From Rhodococcus sp. 14-2483-1-2 (GTDB taxonomy: Bacteria; Actinomycetota; Actinomycetes; Mycobacteriales; Mycobacteriaceae): a stretch of 64,000 nt of DNA. Shown here one piece after another: positions 1 through 8,867 of the stretch (position 1 is the stretch's first letter; every line of letters starts with the position of its first letter). The position numbers and the translations under genes are program-made. The notes beneath the pieces are model-generated. The model was not told the origin of the DNA and did not search any database. It saw nothing but the letters and a program-made list of their open reading frames with translations. The stretch spans positions 62,001-126,000 of the forward strand of contig NZ_NPFW01000014.1 in NCBI RefSeq assembly GCF_002259405.1, in the 5' to 3' direction.

Positions 1-730
1 TCCCGCCGTCATCAAGCCCGTCATGTCCTCGTCGGGCAAGGGGCAGTCCGTCGTTCGCACCGAGGCCGATGTCGAGGCGGCGTGGGACTACGCACTGAAG
101 GGTGGTCGGGTCGACCTCGGTCGCGTCATCGTCGAGGGATTCGTCGATTTCGATTACGAGATAACACTTCTCACCGTTCGGGCGACCGACGGAACGTCGT
201 TCTGCGAGCCGATCGGACACCTGCAGGAATCCGGCGACTACATCGAATCCTGGCAACCACAGCCGATGTCCGACGCGGCCCTCGCCGGTGCGCGCGACGT
301 TGCCGAGCGGATCACGACGGCACTCGGTGGGCGCGGGTTGTTCGGCGTCGAACTGTTCGTGCAGGGCGACAACGTCTACTTCTCCGAGGTCAGTCCTCGG
401 CCGCACGATACGGGTCTGGTGACGCTACGGACGCAACGGTTCTCGGAGTTCGAGCTGCATGCCCGCGCCGTTCTGGGTCTGCCGATCGACACGACGCTGC
501 TCTCGCCCGGTGCGTCGGCGGTGATCTACGGCGGCGTCGATGCGGACGGCATCCACTTCGACGGTGTCGCCGATGCGCTGGCCGTCCCCGAGACCGATCT
601 TCGTCTGTTCGGCAAGCCGACGAGTTTCGTCCGGCGCCGGATGGGAGTTGCAGTGTCGACCGCGCCTGACATCGAGACGGCGCGGAGCCGGGCACGCGAG
701 GCAGCAGGCAAGGTTCGTCCTGTCGTCTGA
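1..730 (+). CDS. purT: PurT, formate-dependent GAR formyltransferase (5' truncated by window)
   Basis: This is the C-terminal part, about 242 residues, of phosphoribosylglycinamide formyltransferase 2, a cytoplasmic ATP-grasp enzyme that formylates GAR with formate and ATP in purine synthesis. The frame is already open at base 2, so the real start lies upstream; the ATG at 23 is internal. Visible family marks are the [12 protein letters not shown] nucleotide loop at the left edge, [13 protein letters not shown], and the [12 protein letters not shown] segment that carries metal/ATP ligands. The family is about 390-400 residues, so roughly the first 150 are missing. It ends with TGA 25 bases before the next gene. 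In M. tuberculosis purT (Rv0389) also lies just before the rhodanese-metZ pair; here about 5.4 kb of other genes intervenes. Confidence 0.95.
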   Translation, partial: PAVIKPVMSSSGKGQSVVRTEADVEAAWDYALKGGRVDLGRVIVEGFVDFDYEITLLTVRATDGTSFCEPIGHLQESGDYIESWQPQPMSDAALAGARDVAERITTALGGRGLFGVELFVQGDNVYFSEVSPRPHDTGLVTLRTQRFSEFELHARAVLGLPIDTTLLSPGASAVIYGGVDADGIHFDGVADALAVPETDLRLFGKPTSFVRRRMGVAVSTAPDIETARSRAREAAGKVRPVV

Positions 731-754
731 CCCGACACAGGGCACACTGAGCTC

Positions 755-1237
755 ATGAGCGCGCTCGGAGAAGTCCTGGTCGGCCTGGTGATTCTGGTCG
801 GCCTCGTCGGTATCGTCGTCCCGATTCTGCCGGGCACCATCTTGATCTTCGCGGCCGTCGCAGTCTGGGCGTGGGTCACCGGCGGAGCCGCCGCGTGGAC
901 GGTCTTCGCGATCGCGACGGTGCTGCTGGTGATCAGTGGCGTCGTGAAATACACCTGGCCCGGGCGGCGCATGCGGGAGGCAGGCGTGCCGACGCGATCG
1001 CTGATGATCGGCGGACTGCTCGGCATCGTGGGGTTCTTCGTCATCCCCGTCGTCGGACTGTTCATCGGCTTCATCGCCGGCGTCTACGTGGCCGAAGTGC
1101 CCAGGCATCGAAACCATTCCGAGGCATGGAGATCCACCGTGCACGCCACCAAGGCTGCCGGGTTGTCCATTCTGGTGGAGCTGTTCGGTGCCCTGCTCGC
1201 CTCGGCGGTGTGGCTCGGCGGAGCGCTACTCGTCTAA
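755..1237 (+). CDS. DUF456 family small integral membrane protein
   Basis: A 160-residue, very hydrophobic protein with about five membrane segments (near residues 5-25, 26-42, 47-66, 84-118 as a long pair, and 133-159). The GLVGIVVPILPGTILIF stretch near the N-terminus and the glycine-rich LLGIVGFFVIPVVGLFIGFIAGVYVAE block are typical of DUF456, a family of unknown function in the inner membrane. It starts 25 bases after purT on the same strand, so the two may be co-transcribed. Its last 4 bases overlap the stop of the convergent amidohydrolase. No catalytic residues are recognisable, and I propose no function. Confidence 0.85.
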   Translation: MSALGEVLVGLVILVGLVGIVVPILPGTILIFAAVAVWAWVTGGAAAWTVFAIATVLLVISGVVKYTWPGRRMREAGVPTRSLMIGGLLGIVGFFVIPVVGLFIGFIAGVYVAEVPRHRNHSEAWRSTVHATKAAGLSILVELFGALLASAVWLGGALLV

Positions 1238-1980
1238 GGGACGCGATACCAAGCCCGGGCATTGCCGTCGAGCACCGCCGGGAGATCGCCGCCCACGGCG
1301 TGAGAAATAATGTCGATGTCGGTCTCCGAGAACGGACGAGGGGCACGGGTGCCCGGCAGATCGGTGCCGAACATCAACGCCGCCGGATTCACGCGATGAA
1401 TCTGCTGCAGAGTGTCGATGATGTCGAGGTCCACCCGGCCGAATCCCGTTGCCTTGACGCGCACTCCGCGATCGACGAGATCGAGCAGATACGGCAGGCC
1501 CTGCGTCGAGAGGCCCAGGTGGTCGATGCTCACGGCGGGCAGTTTCGCGAGGATCGGCTCGAGCGAGAGCAGCAGGGACGCATCGACGTACAGCTCGGCG
1601 TGCCAGCCCACCAGTTCGTGGACACGACGCGCCTGAGTGGTGAGCATCTGCAGATCCGTCTCGCCGCGTTTGAGATTGAACCGCATACCGCGCACACCCG
1701 CGTCGTTCAGCGCGACGATGTCCTCGTCGGAACATTCGGGATCGATCTGGGTGACGCCCACCCAGCCGCGCCCCAGGGTCTCCAACGCAGCGAGCAGGAA
1801 ACTCTGATCGAAGCCCTGGAACGATCCCGTCACCACCGCGCCGCCGGTGATACCGAGCCCGTCGACGTCGTAGAGGTAGTTCGAGACGGTGTACGGATCG
1901 GGCAGGAAACCGTGGTTCTCGATGAGCGGAAACTTCGGGTCGATGATGTGTAGGTGGGCGTCGAACACGGTCCCCAGCAT
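1234..1980 (-). CDS. Amidohydrolase-2 family metal-dependent hydrolase
   Basis: A 248-residue TIM-barrel hydrolase of the amidohydrolase 2 (PF04909) type. The N-terminal FDAHLHIID carries the HxH metal motif, SIDHLGLS near residue 150 supplies a further His, and MFGTDLPG near residue 205 gives the late Asp. Relatives hydrolyse or decarboxylate small cyclic esters and acids; the substrate cannot be read from the sequence. It is divergent from the SMP-30 lactonase gene, whose start lies 55 bases away, so the two probably share a promoter region and perhaps a lactone or sugar-acid pathway (inference). It converges on the DUF456 gene with a 4-base overlap. Confidence 0.85.
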   Translation of the reverse strand: MLGTVFDAHLHIIDPKFPLIENHGFLPDPYTVSNYLYDVDGLGITGGAVVTGSFQGFDQSFLLAALETLGRGWVGVTQIDPECSDEDIVALNDAGVRGMRFNLKRGETDLQMLTTQARRVHELVGWHAELYVDASLLLSLEPILAKLPAVSIDHLGLSTQGLPYLLDLVDRGVRVKATGFGRVDLDIIDTLQQIHRVNPAALMFGTDLPGTRAPRPFSETDIDIISHAVGGDLPAVLDGNARAWYRVP

Positions 1981-2035
1981 GCCAGCTCACGCATTCGGCG
2001 TCGCGGCCACCGTTCGTGGTGTTTGAATTCGAAAC

Positions 2036-2905
2036 ATGAAACCGGAGACCACAGTCGTTCTCGATGGATACACCTACTTCGAATGTCCGAGATGGCACGA
2101 GGGGAGGATCTGGGTATCGGACTTCTACTCCCATCGCGTCGTGTCCGCCCTCGAGGACGGCTCCGACGTACGAGTCGAAGCCGAGGTGCCCAATCAACCG
2201 TCGGGCCTGGGCTGGTTGCCCGACGGGCGGCTGCTGATCGTGTCGATGCGCGACTACAAGCTGCTACTGCGTGAGCACGACGGCTCGCTGACCGTGCACG
2301 CCGATCTGTCGACGTACGTGAAGGCGAACCTCAACGACATGCTCGTCGATGCGCAGGGCCGCGCGTACATCGGAAACTTCGGCTTCGATCTGATGAACTT
2401 CGCGCCCGTCGAGACGGCCGACCTGATTCGCGTCGACCCGGACGGTTCCGCGCACGTCGTCGCGTCGGATCTGTACTTCCCCAACGGGATGGCGTTCACG
2501 GCTTCGGGCCAACTGCTGGTGGACGAAACGGTCGGAAACAGGGTCAGTGCCTTCGACATCGCCGAGGACGGATCCCTGGGGGAGCGGCGTGACTGGGCGA
2601 AATTCGGCGAACTGCCGACGTCGACGGACATGGCTACGGCCATCGGCGAGGTGAAGGTTGCCGCCGACGGATGCTGCATCGACACCGACGGCACGATGTG
2701 GATCGCCGACGCGCTGGGGCAGCGAGTGCTGCACGTGGCGCCGGGCGGGGAGATTCTTCAGCAGCTCGATTTCGATCTCGGGGTCTTCGCCTGCGGACTC
2801 GGCGGATCCGACGGCCGGACGCTGTTCGTCTGCGCTGCACCTGATTTCAACGAGCATCAGCGCAAAATCGAAACCGAAGGAAAGCTGCTGGCAGTGCGGG
2901 TGTAG
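2036..2905 (+). CDS. SMP-30/gluconolactonase family protein
   Basis: A 289-residue six-bladed propeller protein of the SMP-30/gluconolaconase/LRE family, which opens lactones using one divalent metal. FECPRWHEGRIWVSDFYSH at residues 15-33 gives the first-blade Glu ligand, LNDMLVDAQGRAYIGNFG the Asn/Asp pair, LYFPNGMAF the Asn and WIADALGQRVLHV a later Asp. The ATG at 2036 directly starts the conserved domain. It is divergent from the amidohydrolase and its 3' end faces fprA across a 100-base hairpin-rich spacer. The natural substrate is unknown; a role next to the amidohydrolase in ring-opening catabolism is a guess. Confidence 0.85.
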   Translation: MKPETTVVLDGYTYFECPRWHEGRIWVSDFYSHRVVSALEDGSDVRVEAEVPNQPSGLGWLPDGRLLIVSMRDYKLLLREHDGSLTVHADLSTYVKANLNDMLVDAQGRAYIGNFGFDLMNFAPVETADLIRVDPDGSAHVVASDLYFPNGMAFTASGQLLVDETVGNRVSAFDIAEDGSLGERRDWAKFGELPTSTDMATAIGEVKVAADGCCIDTDGTMWIADALGQRVLHVAPGGEILQQLDFDLGVFACGLGGSDGRTLFVCAAPDFNEHQRKIETEGKLLAVRV

Positions 2906-2915
2906 AGCGCTTCGC

Positions 2916-2996
2916 GCAGTGGTGTGGTCAGGTGCCGCAGAGGGCACACGGGAGTGGAGCCTGCGGAACGACCCGCAGGCGCAACCACACCACTGC
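2916..2996. terminator. Large inverted repeat between convergent genes, likely bidirectional terminator
   Basis: A perfect 13-bp inverted repeat (GCAGTGGTGTGGT at 2916-2928 and its complement at 2984-2996) frames the spacer between the stops of the SMP-30 gene and fprA. A second small hairpin, CTGCGG/CCGCAG at 2961-2966 and 2973-2978, lies inside it. Neither arm is followed by a T tract, which is common in actinobacteria, so termination is inferred from position and symmetry only. The loop contains one copy of the dispersed 26-bp repeat. Confidence 0.55.
2949..2974 (+). repeat. Dispersed 26-bp repeat, single copy
   Basis: One copy of the short repeat whose core reads GAGTGGAGCCTGCGGAACGA followed by CCC. 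It matches the other clean copies exactly over 2952-2974. It sits in the loop of the 13-bp inverted repeat between the SMP-30 gene and fprA, and its CTGCGG pairs with the CCGCAG that directly follows. Other copies are at 9676-9772, 31184-31285, 42340-42365 and 51763-51820. Confidence 0.85.
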
Positions 2997-3005
2997 CGCA
3001 GGCAC

Positions 3006-4391
3006 TCAGGCCTTGTCGGGCTCGGAAGCCTTCAGCATGTCCTCACGCTCGACGACCTTGACGCGCTCGCGGCCCTCGGGCTCACCGAGTGAACGCTCGT
3101 GCGCGTCGAGGCGGTACCAGCCGTCCCACGTGGTGAAGGGAACCTGCTTGCCTTCGAGGAACGAGGTGACGGCATCGAGATCGGGCTCGGCCGCGCCGAC
3201 GAAGCTGGGCGCATCCTCGAGCAGATTGGCGACGGTTTCGTTGGCGTCGCCCTTGGTGTGACCGATGAGACCGACGGGTCCGCGCTTGATCCAGCCCGTG
3301 ACGTAGGTGGCGGGAACAGGTGTGGTCGAGTGCGGGGACTCGACGACGCGTCCGGCCTCGTTGGGGATGGTGCCTGCCTGCTCGTCGAAGGGGAGCTGAC
3401 TGATGTTCTGGCTGAGGTAGCCCACGGCGCGGTAGACGGCCTGGACGTCCCAGTCGTTGTACTTGCCGGTGCCCTTGACGTTGCCGGTGCCGTCGAGCTC
3501 GGTGCGCTCGGTGCGCAGACCGACGACCTTGCCGTCCGCGCCGAGTACCTCGTGCGGGGACTCGAAGAAGTGCAGGAACAGCTTGTGCGGGCGAGCGCCG
3601 ACGTCACGGATGGCCCAGTCCTGCAGGGTGTTGGCGACCATGTCGATCTGCTTGGAGCTGCGGCGGGCCTGCTCGGAGCCCTCGTCGTAGTCGATGTCCT
3701 CGGGAGAGACGATGACCTCGATGTTCGGCGAATGGTCGAGCTCGCGCAGCTCGAGCGGGGTGAACTTGGCCTGAGCCGGTCCGCGACGGCCGAAGACGTG
3801 CACCTCGATCGCCTTGTTGGCCTTGAGGCCCTCGTAGACGTTGGCCGGGATCTCGGTGGGGAGCAGTTCGTCGCCGGTCTTGGCGAGGACGCGTGCGACG
3901 TCGAGAGCGACGTTTCCGACGCCCAGGACGGCGACCTTCTCCGCCTCCAGGGGCCAGGTGCGCGGGACGTCCGGGTGGCCGTCGTACCAGGAGACGAAGT
4001 CGGCGGCGCCGTAGCTGCCCTCGAGGTCGATTCCGGGGATGTTCAGGGCGCGGTCCGCGTTGGCTCCGGTGGAGAAGATGACGGCGTCGTAGAAGCGGCG
4101 CAGGTCGTCCAACGTGATGTCGGTGCCGTAGTCGATGTTGCCGAGCAGGCGAACCTGGGGCTTGTCGAGCACCTTGTGCAGGGCGGTGATGATGCCCTTG
4201 ATGCGCGGATGATCGGGGGCCACGCCGTAGCGGATCAGCCCGAACGGCGCGGGCATGCGCTCGAAGAGGTCGATGCTGACGCCCGGTCCGCTGACATTGT
4301 GGTCGGACTTCATGAGCGCGTCGGCGGCATAGATGCCTGCCGGTCCGGCACCGACGATGGCGACGCGGAGTGGACGAGTCTGATCGGTCAT
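3006..4391 (-). CDS. fprA: FprA-type ferredoxin-NADP+ reductase
   Basis: A 461-residue FAD enzyme of the adrenodoxin-reductase family that moves electrons between NADPH and ferredoxin, for example for P450s. After MTDQTRPLR comes VAIVGAGPAGIYAAD (FAD Rossmann loop), then FGLIRYGVAPDHP, VLGVGNVALDVARVL (NADPH loop) and the C-terminal TYVTGWIKRGPVGLIGHTKGDA segment. Length is close to the about 456 of M. tuberculosis FprA. The open frame runs 170 codons further upstream, but ATG 4391 directly precedes the conserved N-terminus and has GAAGG about 10 bases before it, so I chose it. A 295-base spacer separates it from the divergent dioxygenase gene. Confidence 0.93.
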   Translation of the reverse strand: MTDQTRPLRVAIVGAGPAGIYAADALMKSDHNVSGPGVSIDLFERMPAPFGLIRYGVAPDHPRIKGIITALHKVLDKPQVRLLGNIDYGTDITLDDLRRFYDAVIFSTGANADRALNIPGIDLEGSYGAADFVSWYDGHPDVPRTWPLEAEKVAVLGVGNVALDVARVLAKTGDELLPTEIPANVYEGLKANKAIEVHVFGRRGPAQAKFTPLELRELDHSPNIEVIVSPEDIDYDEGSEQARRSSKQIDMVANTLQDWAIRDVGARPHKLFLHFFESPHEVLGADGKVVGLRTERTELDGTGNVKGTGKYNDWDVQAVYRAVGYLSQNISQLPFDEQAGTIPNEAGRVVESPHSTTPVPATYVTGWIKRGPVGLIGHTKGDANETVANLLEDAPSFVGAAEPDLDAVTSFLEGKQVPFTTWDGWYRLDAHERSLGEPEGRERVKVVEREDMLKASEPDKA

Positions 4392-4686
4392 GTGCAGCGA
4401 GCTACCTTCTTCGAGGGAAGTGCGGACACCCCAGCATAAATTAAGGACAACCTGAGCTGGGGCAGAGGGCAACTTGCCGTATTTCCCGGTTTCCGGTAGG
4501 AATTGCTCTGTGCAGACGACATACCTGGTCCGACGGTTCACCGTCGACTTCTGTCGTACCTGCACCAACATGTGTTGTCGGTGACAAGACCCGACGCCCT
4601 TCCCCTCCTCCAGCAGGACGGGACCCCTCTCTCGACGGCAGCGTTGTCGAAGATCAGCGCCCGGCCGTGCACAGATTCGAGGACAC

Positions 4687-5547
4687 ATGACCACTCTGGA
4701 ACAGACCTCCACGCTCACTGTCGACAAGCTCGGCCCATCGTTCGGTGCCGAGGTCATCGGGCTCGACGTCGCCTCGGCGTCCGATGCGCAGATCCACGCC
4801 GTGCGCCGGGCCCTCGTCGAACACAAGGTTCTGGTGCTGCGCGGGCAGACGCTAGACGACGCGGCACACGTCGAATTCGGCCGTCGTCTCGGTGACCTCA
4901 CCGCCGGTCATCCGGTACACGACAGCGGCCACGTCGCCCCCGAGGTCTACGCGCTCGACAGCCAGGACAACGGATTCGCCGACGTCTGGCACACCGACGT
5001 CACGTTCATGGAACGACCGCCGATGGGCTCGATCCTGCGTCCCGTCGTCCTGCCCCCGCACGGCGGCGACACCAACTGGGCCGACAGTCAGCTCGCCTAC
5101 GAGTCACTGTCCGCGCCGGTCCGCCGAATGATCGACGGACTCACGGCCATCCACGACGGCAACCGCGAATTCGGCTATTACCTCGCGCAGAAGCGCGGCG
5201 GAAAAGGCAACGTGTGGGACGGCAAGGAAGTCACCGCGCTGGTCCCCGTCGAACATCCCGTCGTCCGGGTCCATCCGGAAACCGGCCGCAAGGGGTTGTT
5301 CGTCAATCCGGGTTTCACCTCCCACATCGTGGGGGTGTCGGAAGCCGAGAGCCGCGGAATCCTGGACCTGCTGTACGCGCACCTGACCAAACCCGAACAC
5401 ATCGTGCGGCACCGCTGGCGGCTGGGCGACCTGGTGCTGTGGGACAACCGCAGCACCTCCCACTACGCCAACCGCGACTACGGCACCGAGCACCGCAAGA
5501 TGCACCGCATCACGTTGCGAGGAGACATTCCCGTCGGACCCCGATAG
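4687..5547 (+). CDS. TauD/TfdA family Fe(II)/2-oxoglutarate dioxygenase
   Basis: A 286-residue taurine-dioxygenase-type enzyme. The WHTDVTF motif (about residue 100) gives the HxD iron ligands, and HYANRDYGTEHRKMHRITLRGD near the C-terminus gives the distal His and the 2-oxoglutarate-binding Arg. Family members release sulfite from taurine or other sulfonates, or cleave aryloxyalkanoates; sequence alone does not decide the substrate. The ATG follows GAGGACAC. It is divergent from fprA and followed 34 bases later by a small membrane protein gene. With metZ, the rhodanese and the flavin-monooxygenase operon it may belong to sulfur scavenging, but no SAM or cysteine leader element is visible in front of it. 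Confidence 0.88.
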   Translation: MTTLEQTSTLTVDKLGPSFGAEVIGLDVASASDAQIHAVRRALVEHKVLVLRGQTLDDAAHVEFGRRLGDLTAGHPVHDSGHVAPEVYALDSQDNGFADVWHTDVTFMERPPMGSILRPVVLPPHGGDTNWADSQLAYESLSAPVRRMIDGLTAIHDGNREFGYYLAQKRGGKGNVWDGKEVTALVPVEHPVVRVHPETGRKGLFVNPGFTSHIVGVSEAESRGILDLLYAHLTKPEHIVRHRWRLGDLVLWDNRSTSHYANRDYGTEHRKMHRITLRGDIPVGPR

Positions 5548-5581
5548 TGCCGGGCCCGTCGGATCGAGGAAGATTGGCCGC

Positions 5582-6109
5582 ATGGCGTCGTGGAGTGAAC
5601 GTAGGCAGCAGTGGGTCGACAGTCGTGAGGAAGCGCGCAACAACGCGTCCCAAGCGGCCGCAGACTCCGGTGAGCAGCGTCCGCCCAATGCGTGGCCGTT
5701 CATCATCGCCGCGGGCATCGTCGTCGTTCTGCTCGTCGGCATCTTCGCAGCTTCGAAGTTCGCCCCGGCGGAGGACAACGTGACGCAGGCCCAGTTGCTC
5801 ACCGACAGCCTCGACGGATTCCTCGAAGCGCAGAACACCGGCGACGCGGACCTGCTGCGCCAGAACACCTGTTTCGATCAGGTCGAGCGTCTGATTCCCG
5901 GTGACGATGCGCAGTACCGAACCGATCGAGCTGGGGAGGTCGAGCGCAACGGCGAGACGTCCATCGACGGTGTGCCGTCCGAGTACCAGGTCAACGGCGA
6001 CCGCGGAATGGTCACGGTGCCACTGAAGGAAGAGAAATCCGGAGTGCAGACCGACGACGTGTGGAAGTTCGTTCGCGTGGACGACAAGTGGCTGGTGTGC
6101 AATGTCTGA
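5582..6109 (+). CDS. Single-pass membrane protein with NTF2-like extracellular part, unknown function
   Basis: A 175-residue protein: a charged 35-residue cytoplasmic start, one membrane helix (WPFIIAAGIVVVLLVGIFAA, about residues 38-57), then an outer domain of about 115 residues. LLTDSLDGFLEAQNTGDADLLRQNTC, followed by strands ending in DDVWKFVRVDDKWLVCNV, looks like the small DUF4878/NTF2-like proteins common in mycobacteria and rhodococci. Two cysteines in the outer part (LRQNTC and LVCNV) could form a disulfide. It lies 34 bases after the dioxygenase gene and 45 before the rhodanese gene on the same strand. No enzymatic motif is seen. Confidence 0.7.
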   Translation: MASWSERRQQWVDSREEARNNASQAAADSGEQRPPNAWPFIIAAGIVVVLLVGIFAASKFAPAEDNVTQAQLLTDSLDGFLEAQNTGDADLLRQNTCFDQVERLIPGDDAQYRTDRAGEVERNGETSIDGVPSEYQVNGDRGMVTVPLKEEKSGVQTDDVWKFVRVDDKWLVCNV

Positions 6110-6154
6110 TCTTGGTATGTGTGACGTAACGGCAAGCGACGGAAGGCTGATCCA

Positions 6155-6568
6155 GTGACCTACGCAGGTGACATAACCCCGGAAGCTGCCTGGGAGTTGC
6201 TGCAGAGCAACCCCGAGGCGGTGCTCGTGGATGTTCGGACGCGCGCCGAGTGGCAGTACGTCGGAGTTCCCGACACCTCCGGTATCGAACGCCCGACACA
6301 CCTGATCGAGTGGGTCAGCTTCCCCGACGGTGCCCGGAACACCAACTTCGTCGACGACCTGAAAGCCGCAGGCGTGGACGGAGATCGGCCCGTGGTGTTC
6401 CTGTGCCGCTCCGGTCAGCGATCCATCGGTGCTGCCGAAGCCGCGACGGCTGCGGGAATCGGCCCGTCCTACAACGTGCTCGACGGTTTCGAAGGTGCCA
6501 CCGACGCCGACGGCCATCGCGGAGCCACGGGTTGGCGTGCGGTCGGGTTGCCCTGGAGGCAGTCGTGA
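6155..6568 (+). CDS. Rhodanese-like sulfurtransferase
   Basis: A 137-residue single-domain rhodanese. DVRTRAEWQYVGVP is the usual early rhodanese motif, and VVFLCRSGQRSIGAAEAA carries the active-site loop with catalytic Cys (CRSGQRS), so the protein should be able to carry persulfide sulfur. It starts with GTG at 6155, and its stop overlaps the metZ start by 4 bases (GTGA), so translation is coupled. The same rhodanese-metZ pair is found in M. tuberculosis (Rv0390-Rv0391). The pairing suggests that it handles sulfide or persulfide for the direct sulfhydrylation reaction (inference). Confidence 0.92.
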   Translation: MTYAGDITPEAAWELLQSNPEAVLVDVRTRAEWQYVGVPDTSGIERPTHLIEWVSFPDGARNTNFVDDLKAAGVDGDRPVVFLCRSGQRSIGAAEAATAAGIGPSYNVLDGFEGATDADGHRGATGWRAVGLPWRQS

Positions 6569-7788
6569 CGAACATTCCCAAAGGCGGCGGATTCGACAAG
6601 CCCTTGCCCGAGGGTGTGGGTCAGGCCACGCTCGGGGTTCGCGGCGGTCTGATGCGATCGGGCTTCGACGAGAACGCCGAAGCGCTGTATCTCTCTTCGG
6701 GTTTCGTGTACGAGAGTGCCGGCGCTGCCGAACAGGCGTTCACCGGGGACATCGATCACTTCGTGTACTCGCGCTACGGCAACCCGACGGTCAAGATGTT
6801 CGAGGAGCGGCTGCGCCTGATCGAGGGGGCCGAGGCGTGCTTCGGTACCTCGAGCGGAATGTCCGCGGTGTTCACCGCGCTCGGTGCACTGTTGAAGGCC
6901 GGTGACCGATTGGTTGCTGCGCGTAGCCTTTTCGGTTCCTGCTTCGTGGTGTGCAACGAGATTCTGCCGCGCTGGGGCGTCGAGACCGTCTTCGTCGACG
7001 GAGAAGATCTCGAGCAGTGGGAGCAGGCGCTGTCGGTGCCGACGACGGCGGTGTTCTTCGAGACTCCATCCAACCCGATGCAGTCGTTGGTCGATGTTCG
7101 ACGCGTCTCCGAGCTGGCACATGCCGCCGGCGCAACGGTGGTGCTGGACAACGTGTTCGCGACGCCACTGCTGCAGCGCAGTCTCGAACTCGGTGCCGAC
7201 GTGGTCGTGTACTCCGGCACCAAGCACATCGACGGCCAGGGTCGGGTTCTCGGCGGTGCGATCCTCGGCTCGAAGGAGTACATCGAAGGACCGGTGCAGA
7301 CTTTGATGCGGCATACCGGCCCGGCGCTGAGCCCGTTCAACGCCTGGACGCTGCTCAAGGGGCTGGAGACCATGCCGGTGCGAGTGCGGCATTCGGTGAA
7401 CTCCGCGCTGCAGATCGCCGAGTTCCTCGAAGGCCATCCGGCAGTGCGCTGGGTGAAATATCCCTTCCTGCAATCACATCCGCAGTACGAGCTGGCGAAG
7501 TCGCAGATGTCGGGCGGCGGCACCGTCGTCACGTTCGAGCTCGACGCTCCCGAGGGTGAAGGCAAGAAGCGTGCCTTCGAGGTGCTCGATGCACTGCGCA
7601 TCGTCGACATCTCCAACAACCTCGGCGACTCCAAGACACTGATCACCCACCCGGCCACCACCACGCACCGCGCGATGGGGCCGGAAGGCCGTGCAGCAGT
7701 GGGCATCACCGACGGCGTGGTGCGCATCTCGATCGGCCTCGAAGACACCGAGGATCTGATCGGAGACCTGGACCAGGCACTGAAGTAG
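6565..7788 (+). CDS. metZ: MetZ, O-succinylhomoserine sulfhydrylase
   Basis: A 407-residue PLP enzyme of the Cys/Met metabolism class, making homocysteine from O-succinyl- (or O-acetyl-) homoserine and sulfide in the cytoplasm. Marks are YSRYGNPTVKMFEERL (substrate and PLP-phosphate contacts), the aromatic-less GTSSGMSAVFTAL loop, and VVYSGTKHIDGQGRV with the Schiff-base Lys. The start is GTG 6565, inside the rhodanese stop, with GGAGG at 6555-6559; an upstream in-frame extension to 6250 lies inside the rhodanese gene and was dropped. Length equals the family's. It converges on the isochorismate synthase gene with a 5-base gap. Confidence 0.95.
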   Translation: MTNIPKGGGFDKPLPEGVGQATLGVRGGLMRSGFDENAEALYLSSGFVYESAGAAEQAFTGDIDHFVYSRYGNPTVKMFEERLRLIEGAEACFGTSSGMSAVFTALGALLKAGDRLVAARSLFGSCFVVCNEILPRWGVETVFVDGEDLEQWEQALSVPTTAVFFETPSNPMQSLVDVRRVSELAHAAGATVVLDNVFATPLLQRSLELGADVVVYSGTKHIDGQGRVLGGAILGSKEYIEGPVQTLMRHTGPALSPFNAWTLLKGLETMPVRVRHSVNSALQIAEFLEGHPAVRWVKYPFLQSHPQYELAKSQMSGGGTVVTFELDAPEGEGKKRAFEVLDALRIVDISNNLGDSKTLITHPATTTHRAMGPEGRAAVGITDGVVRISIGLEDTEDLIGDLDQALK

Positions 7789-7793
7789 CAGGG

Positions 7794-8867
7794 TCAGTGC
7801 TCGAAAACGCTGAGCACCGTGCGGAACTTGGCCGTAGTTTCGTCGAGTTCGGCGTCGGGGTCGGAATTTGCCACGATGCCGCCGCCGGCAGTCGCCGTTC
7901 CGGTCAGCCCATCCGCGGAGAGCTCAATGCAGCGAATGGTCACCATCCATTCGCCGTCGCCGCTGCCGTCGGTCCATCCGACGGCTCCGGCGTAGAAGCC
8001 GCGGGAGCCCTCGACGTCTGCGATCGCAGCCATGGCCGCGGCTCGCGGAACGCCGGCGACGGCAGCGGTGGGATGCAGCGCCAACGCGAGGTCGAGCGCC
8101 GTGGTCGCGGGATCGGCCAGGGCTCCGACGATGGGCGTCGACAGGTGCCACAGCTGCGGAGTGCGGCTGAGCTGGGGTGAGTCGGGTACGTCCAGCGTCT
8201 CGCAGAACGGTGCCAGCGCAGTCCGGATCTCGTCGACGACGAATCGGTGCTCGGCCTGGTCCTTCGCACTCGCCGCCAATGCCGCGGAGATTCGCGCTTC
8301 CTCGTCGGGATCGGTGGATCGCGCTGCCGTCCCCGCGAACGGATGACAGCTGACAATGTTGCCGCGCTTACGAACCAACAGTTCCGGGCTCGAACCGACG
8401 ATGTGTCGACCGGCAGGCGCGGTGGGGGACAGGTCCGCCAGAAAACCGTTGCCCATCGGATCGCGGGAGACCAACGCGCTCAACACCGAGACAGGTTCGA
8501 TCGGCGAATCCGCGGTCACCTCGATGGCCCGCGCGAGCACGATCTTCTCGGCCACACCGGCTTTCACTTGCTCGACGACATCCCGCACCCGCTGCACGTG
8601 AACGTCCGGGTCGGGTATCTGGCGCGCAACGGTGACGGTCGGCAGAGGAGGGAGAGCATCGACCGTTGCCCACGGCCCGTCGAGTCGATAGAACTCCTCC
8701 GGCTCGATGAGGGCGGTGGCGTCGGACATGTCGAACGGGAGTGCACCGACCACGTTTCGGCCCTCCCGCACCGCGGCCACCGCGTCGGCGATATCGGGAA
8801 AAGCGTGCCGGACACCCCGCCCGACGACGTGGTGATCCTGCCGGGAGAGAACGAATTCGAGTGTCAT
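7794..8867 (-). CDS. Isochorismate synthase (EntC/DhbC/MenF family)
   Basis: A 357-residue chorismate-utilising enzyme. KIVLARAIEVT, the IVGSSPELLVRKRGNIVSCHPFAGTAARS block and the C-terminal GFYAGAVGWTDGSGDGEWMVTIR plus TATAGGGIVANSDPDAELDET carry the chorismate and Mg2+ contacts of this family. Isochorismate feeds menaquinone, salicylate or dihydroxybenzoate siderophores; with no partner gene nearby the destination cannot be told. Its ATG overlaps the stop of the upstream HAD gene by one base (TGATG on the minus strand), so the two are translationally coupled. The M. tuberculosis relative from memory is Rv3215, which is not in the syntenic block. Confidence 0.9.
   Translation of the reverse strand: MTLEFVLSRQDHHVVGRGVRHAFPDIADAVAAVREGRNVVGALPFDMSDATALIEPEEFYRLDGPWATVDALPPLPTVTVARQIPDPDVHVQRVRDVVEQVKAGVAEKIVLARAIEVTADSPIEPVSVLSALVSRDPMGNGFLADLSPTAPAGRHIVGSSPELLVRKRGNIVSCHPFAGTAARSTDPDEEARISAALAASAKDQAEHRFVVDEIRTALAPFCETLDVPDSPQLSRTPQLWHLSTPIVGALADPATTALDLALALHPTAAVAGVPRAAAMAAIADVEGSRGFYAGAVGWTDGSGDGEWMVTIRCIELSADGLTGTATAGGGIVANSDPDAELDETTAKFRTVLSVFEH

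Noticed and set aside
3099..4439. Long plus-strand open frame opposite fprA (446 codons)
   Set aside because: It is antisense to a clear fprA gene, shows no protein family features, and is expected from GC-rich third positions.
4436..4456. IdeR-like iron box near TTAAGGACAACCTGAG upstream of fprA
   Set aside because: Only one half matches the 19-bp consensus and the spacing is wrong.
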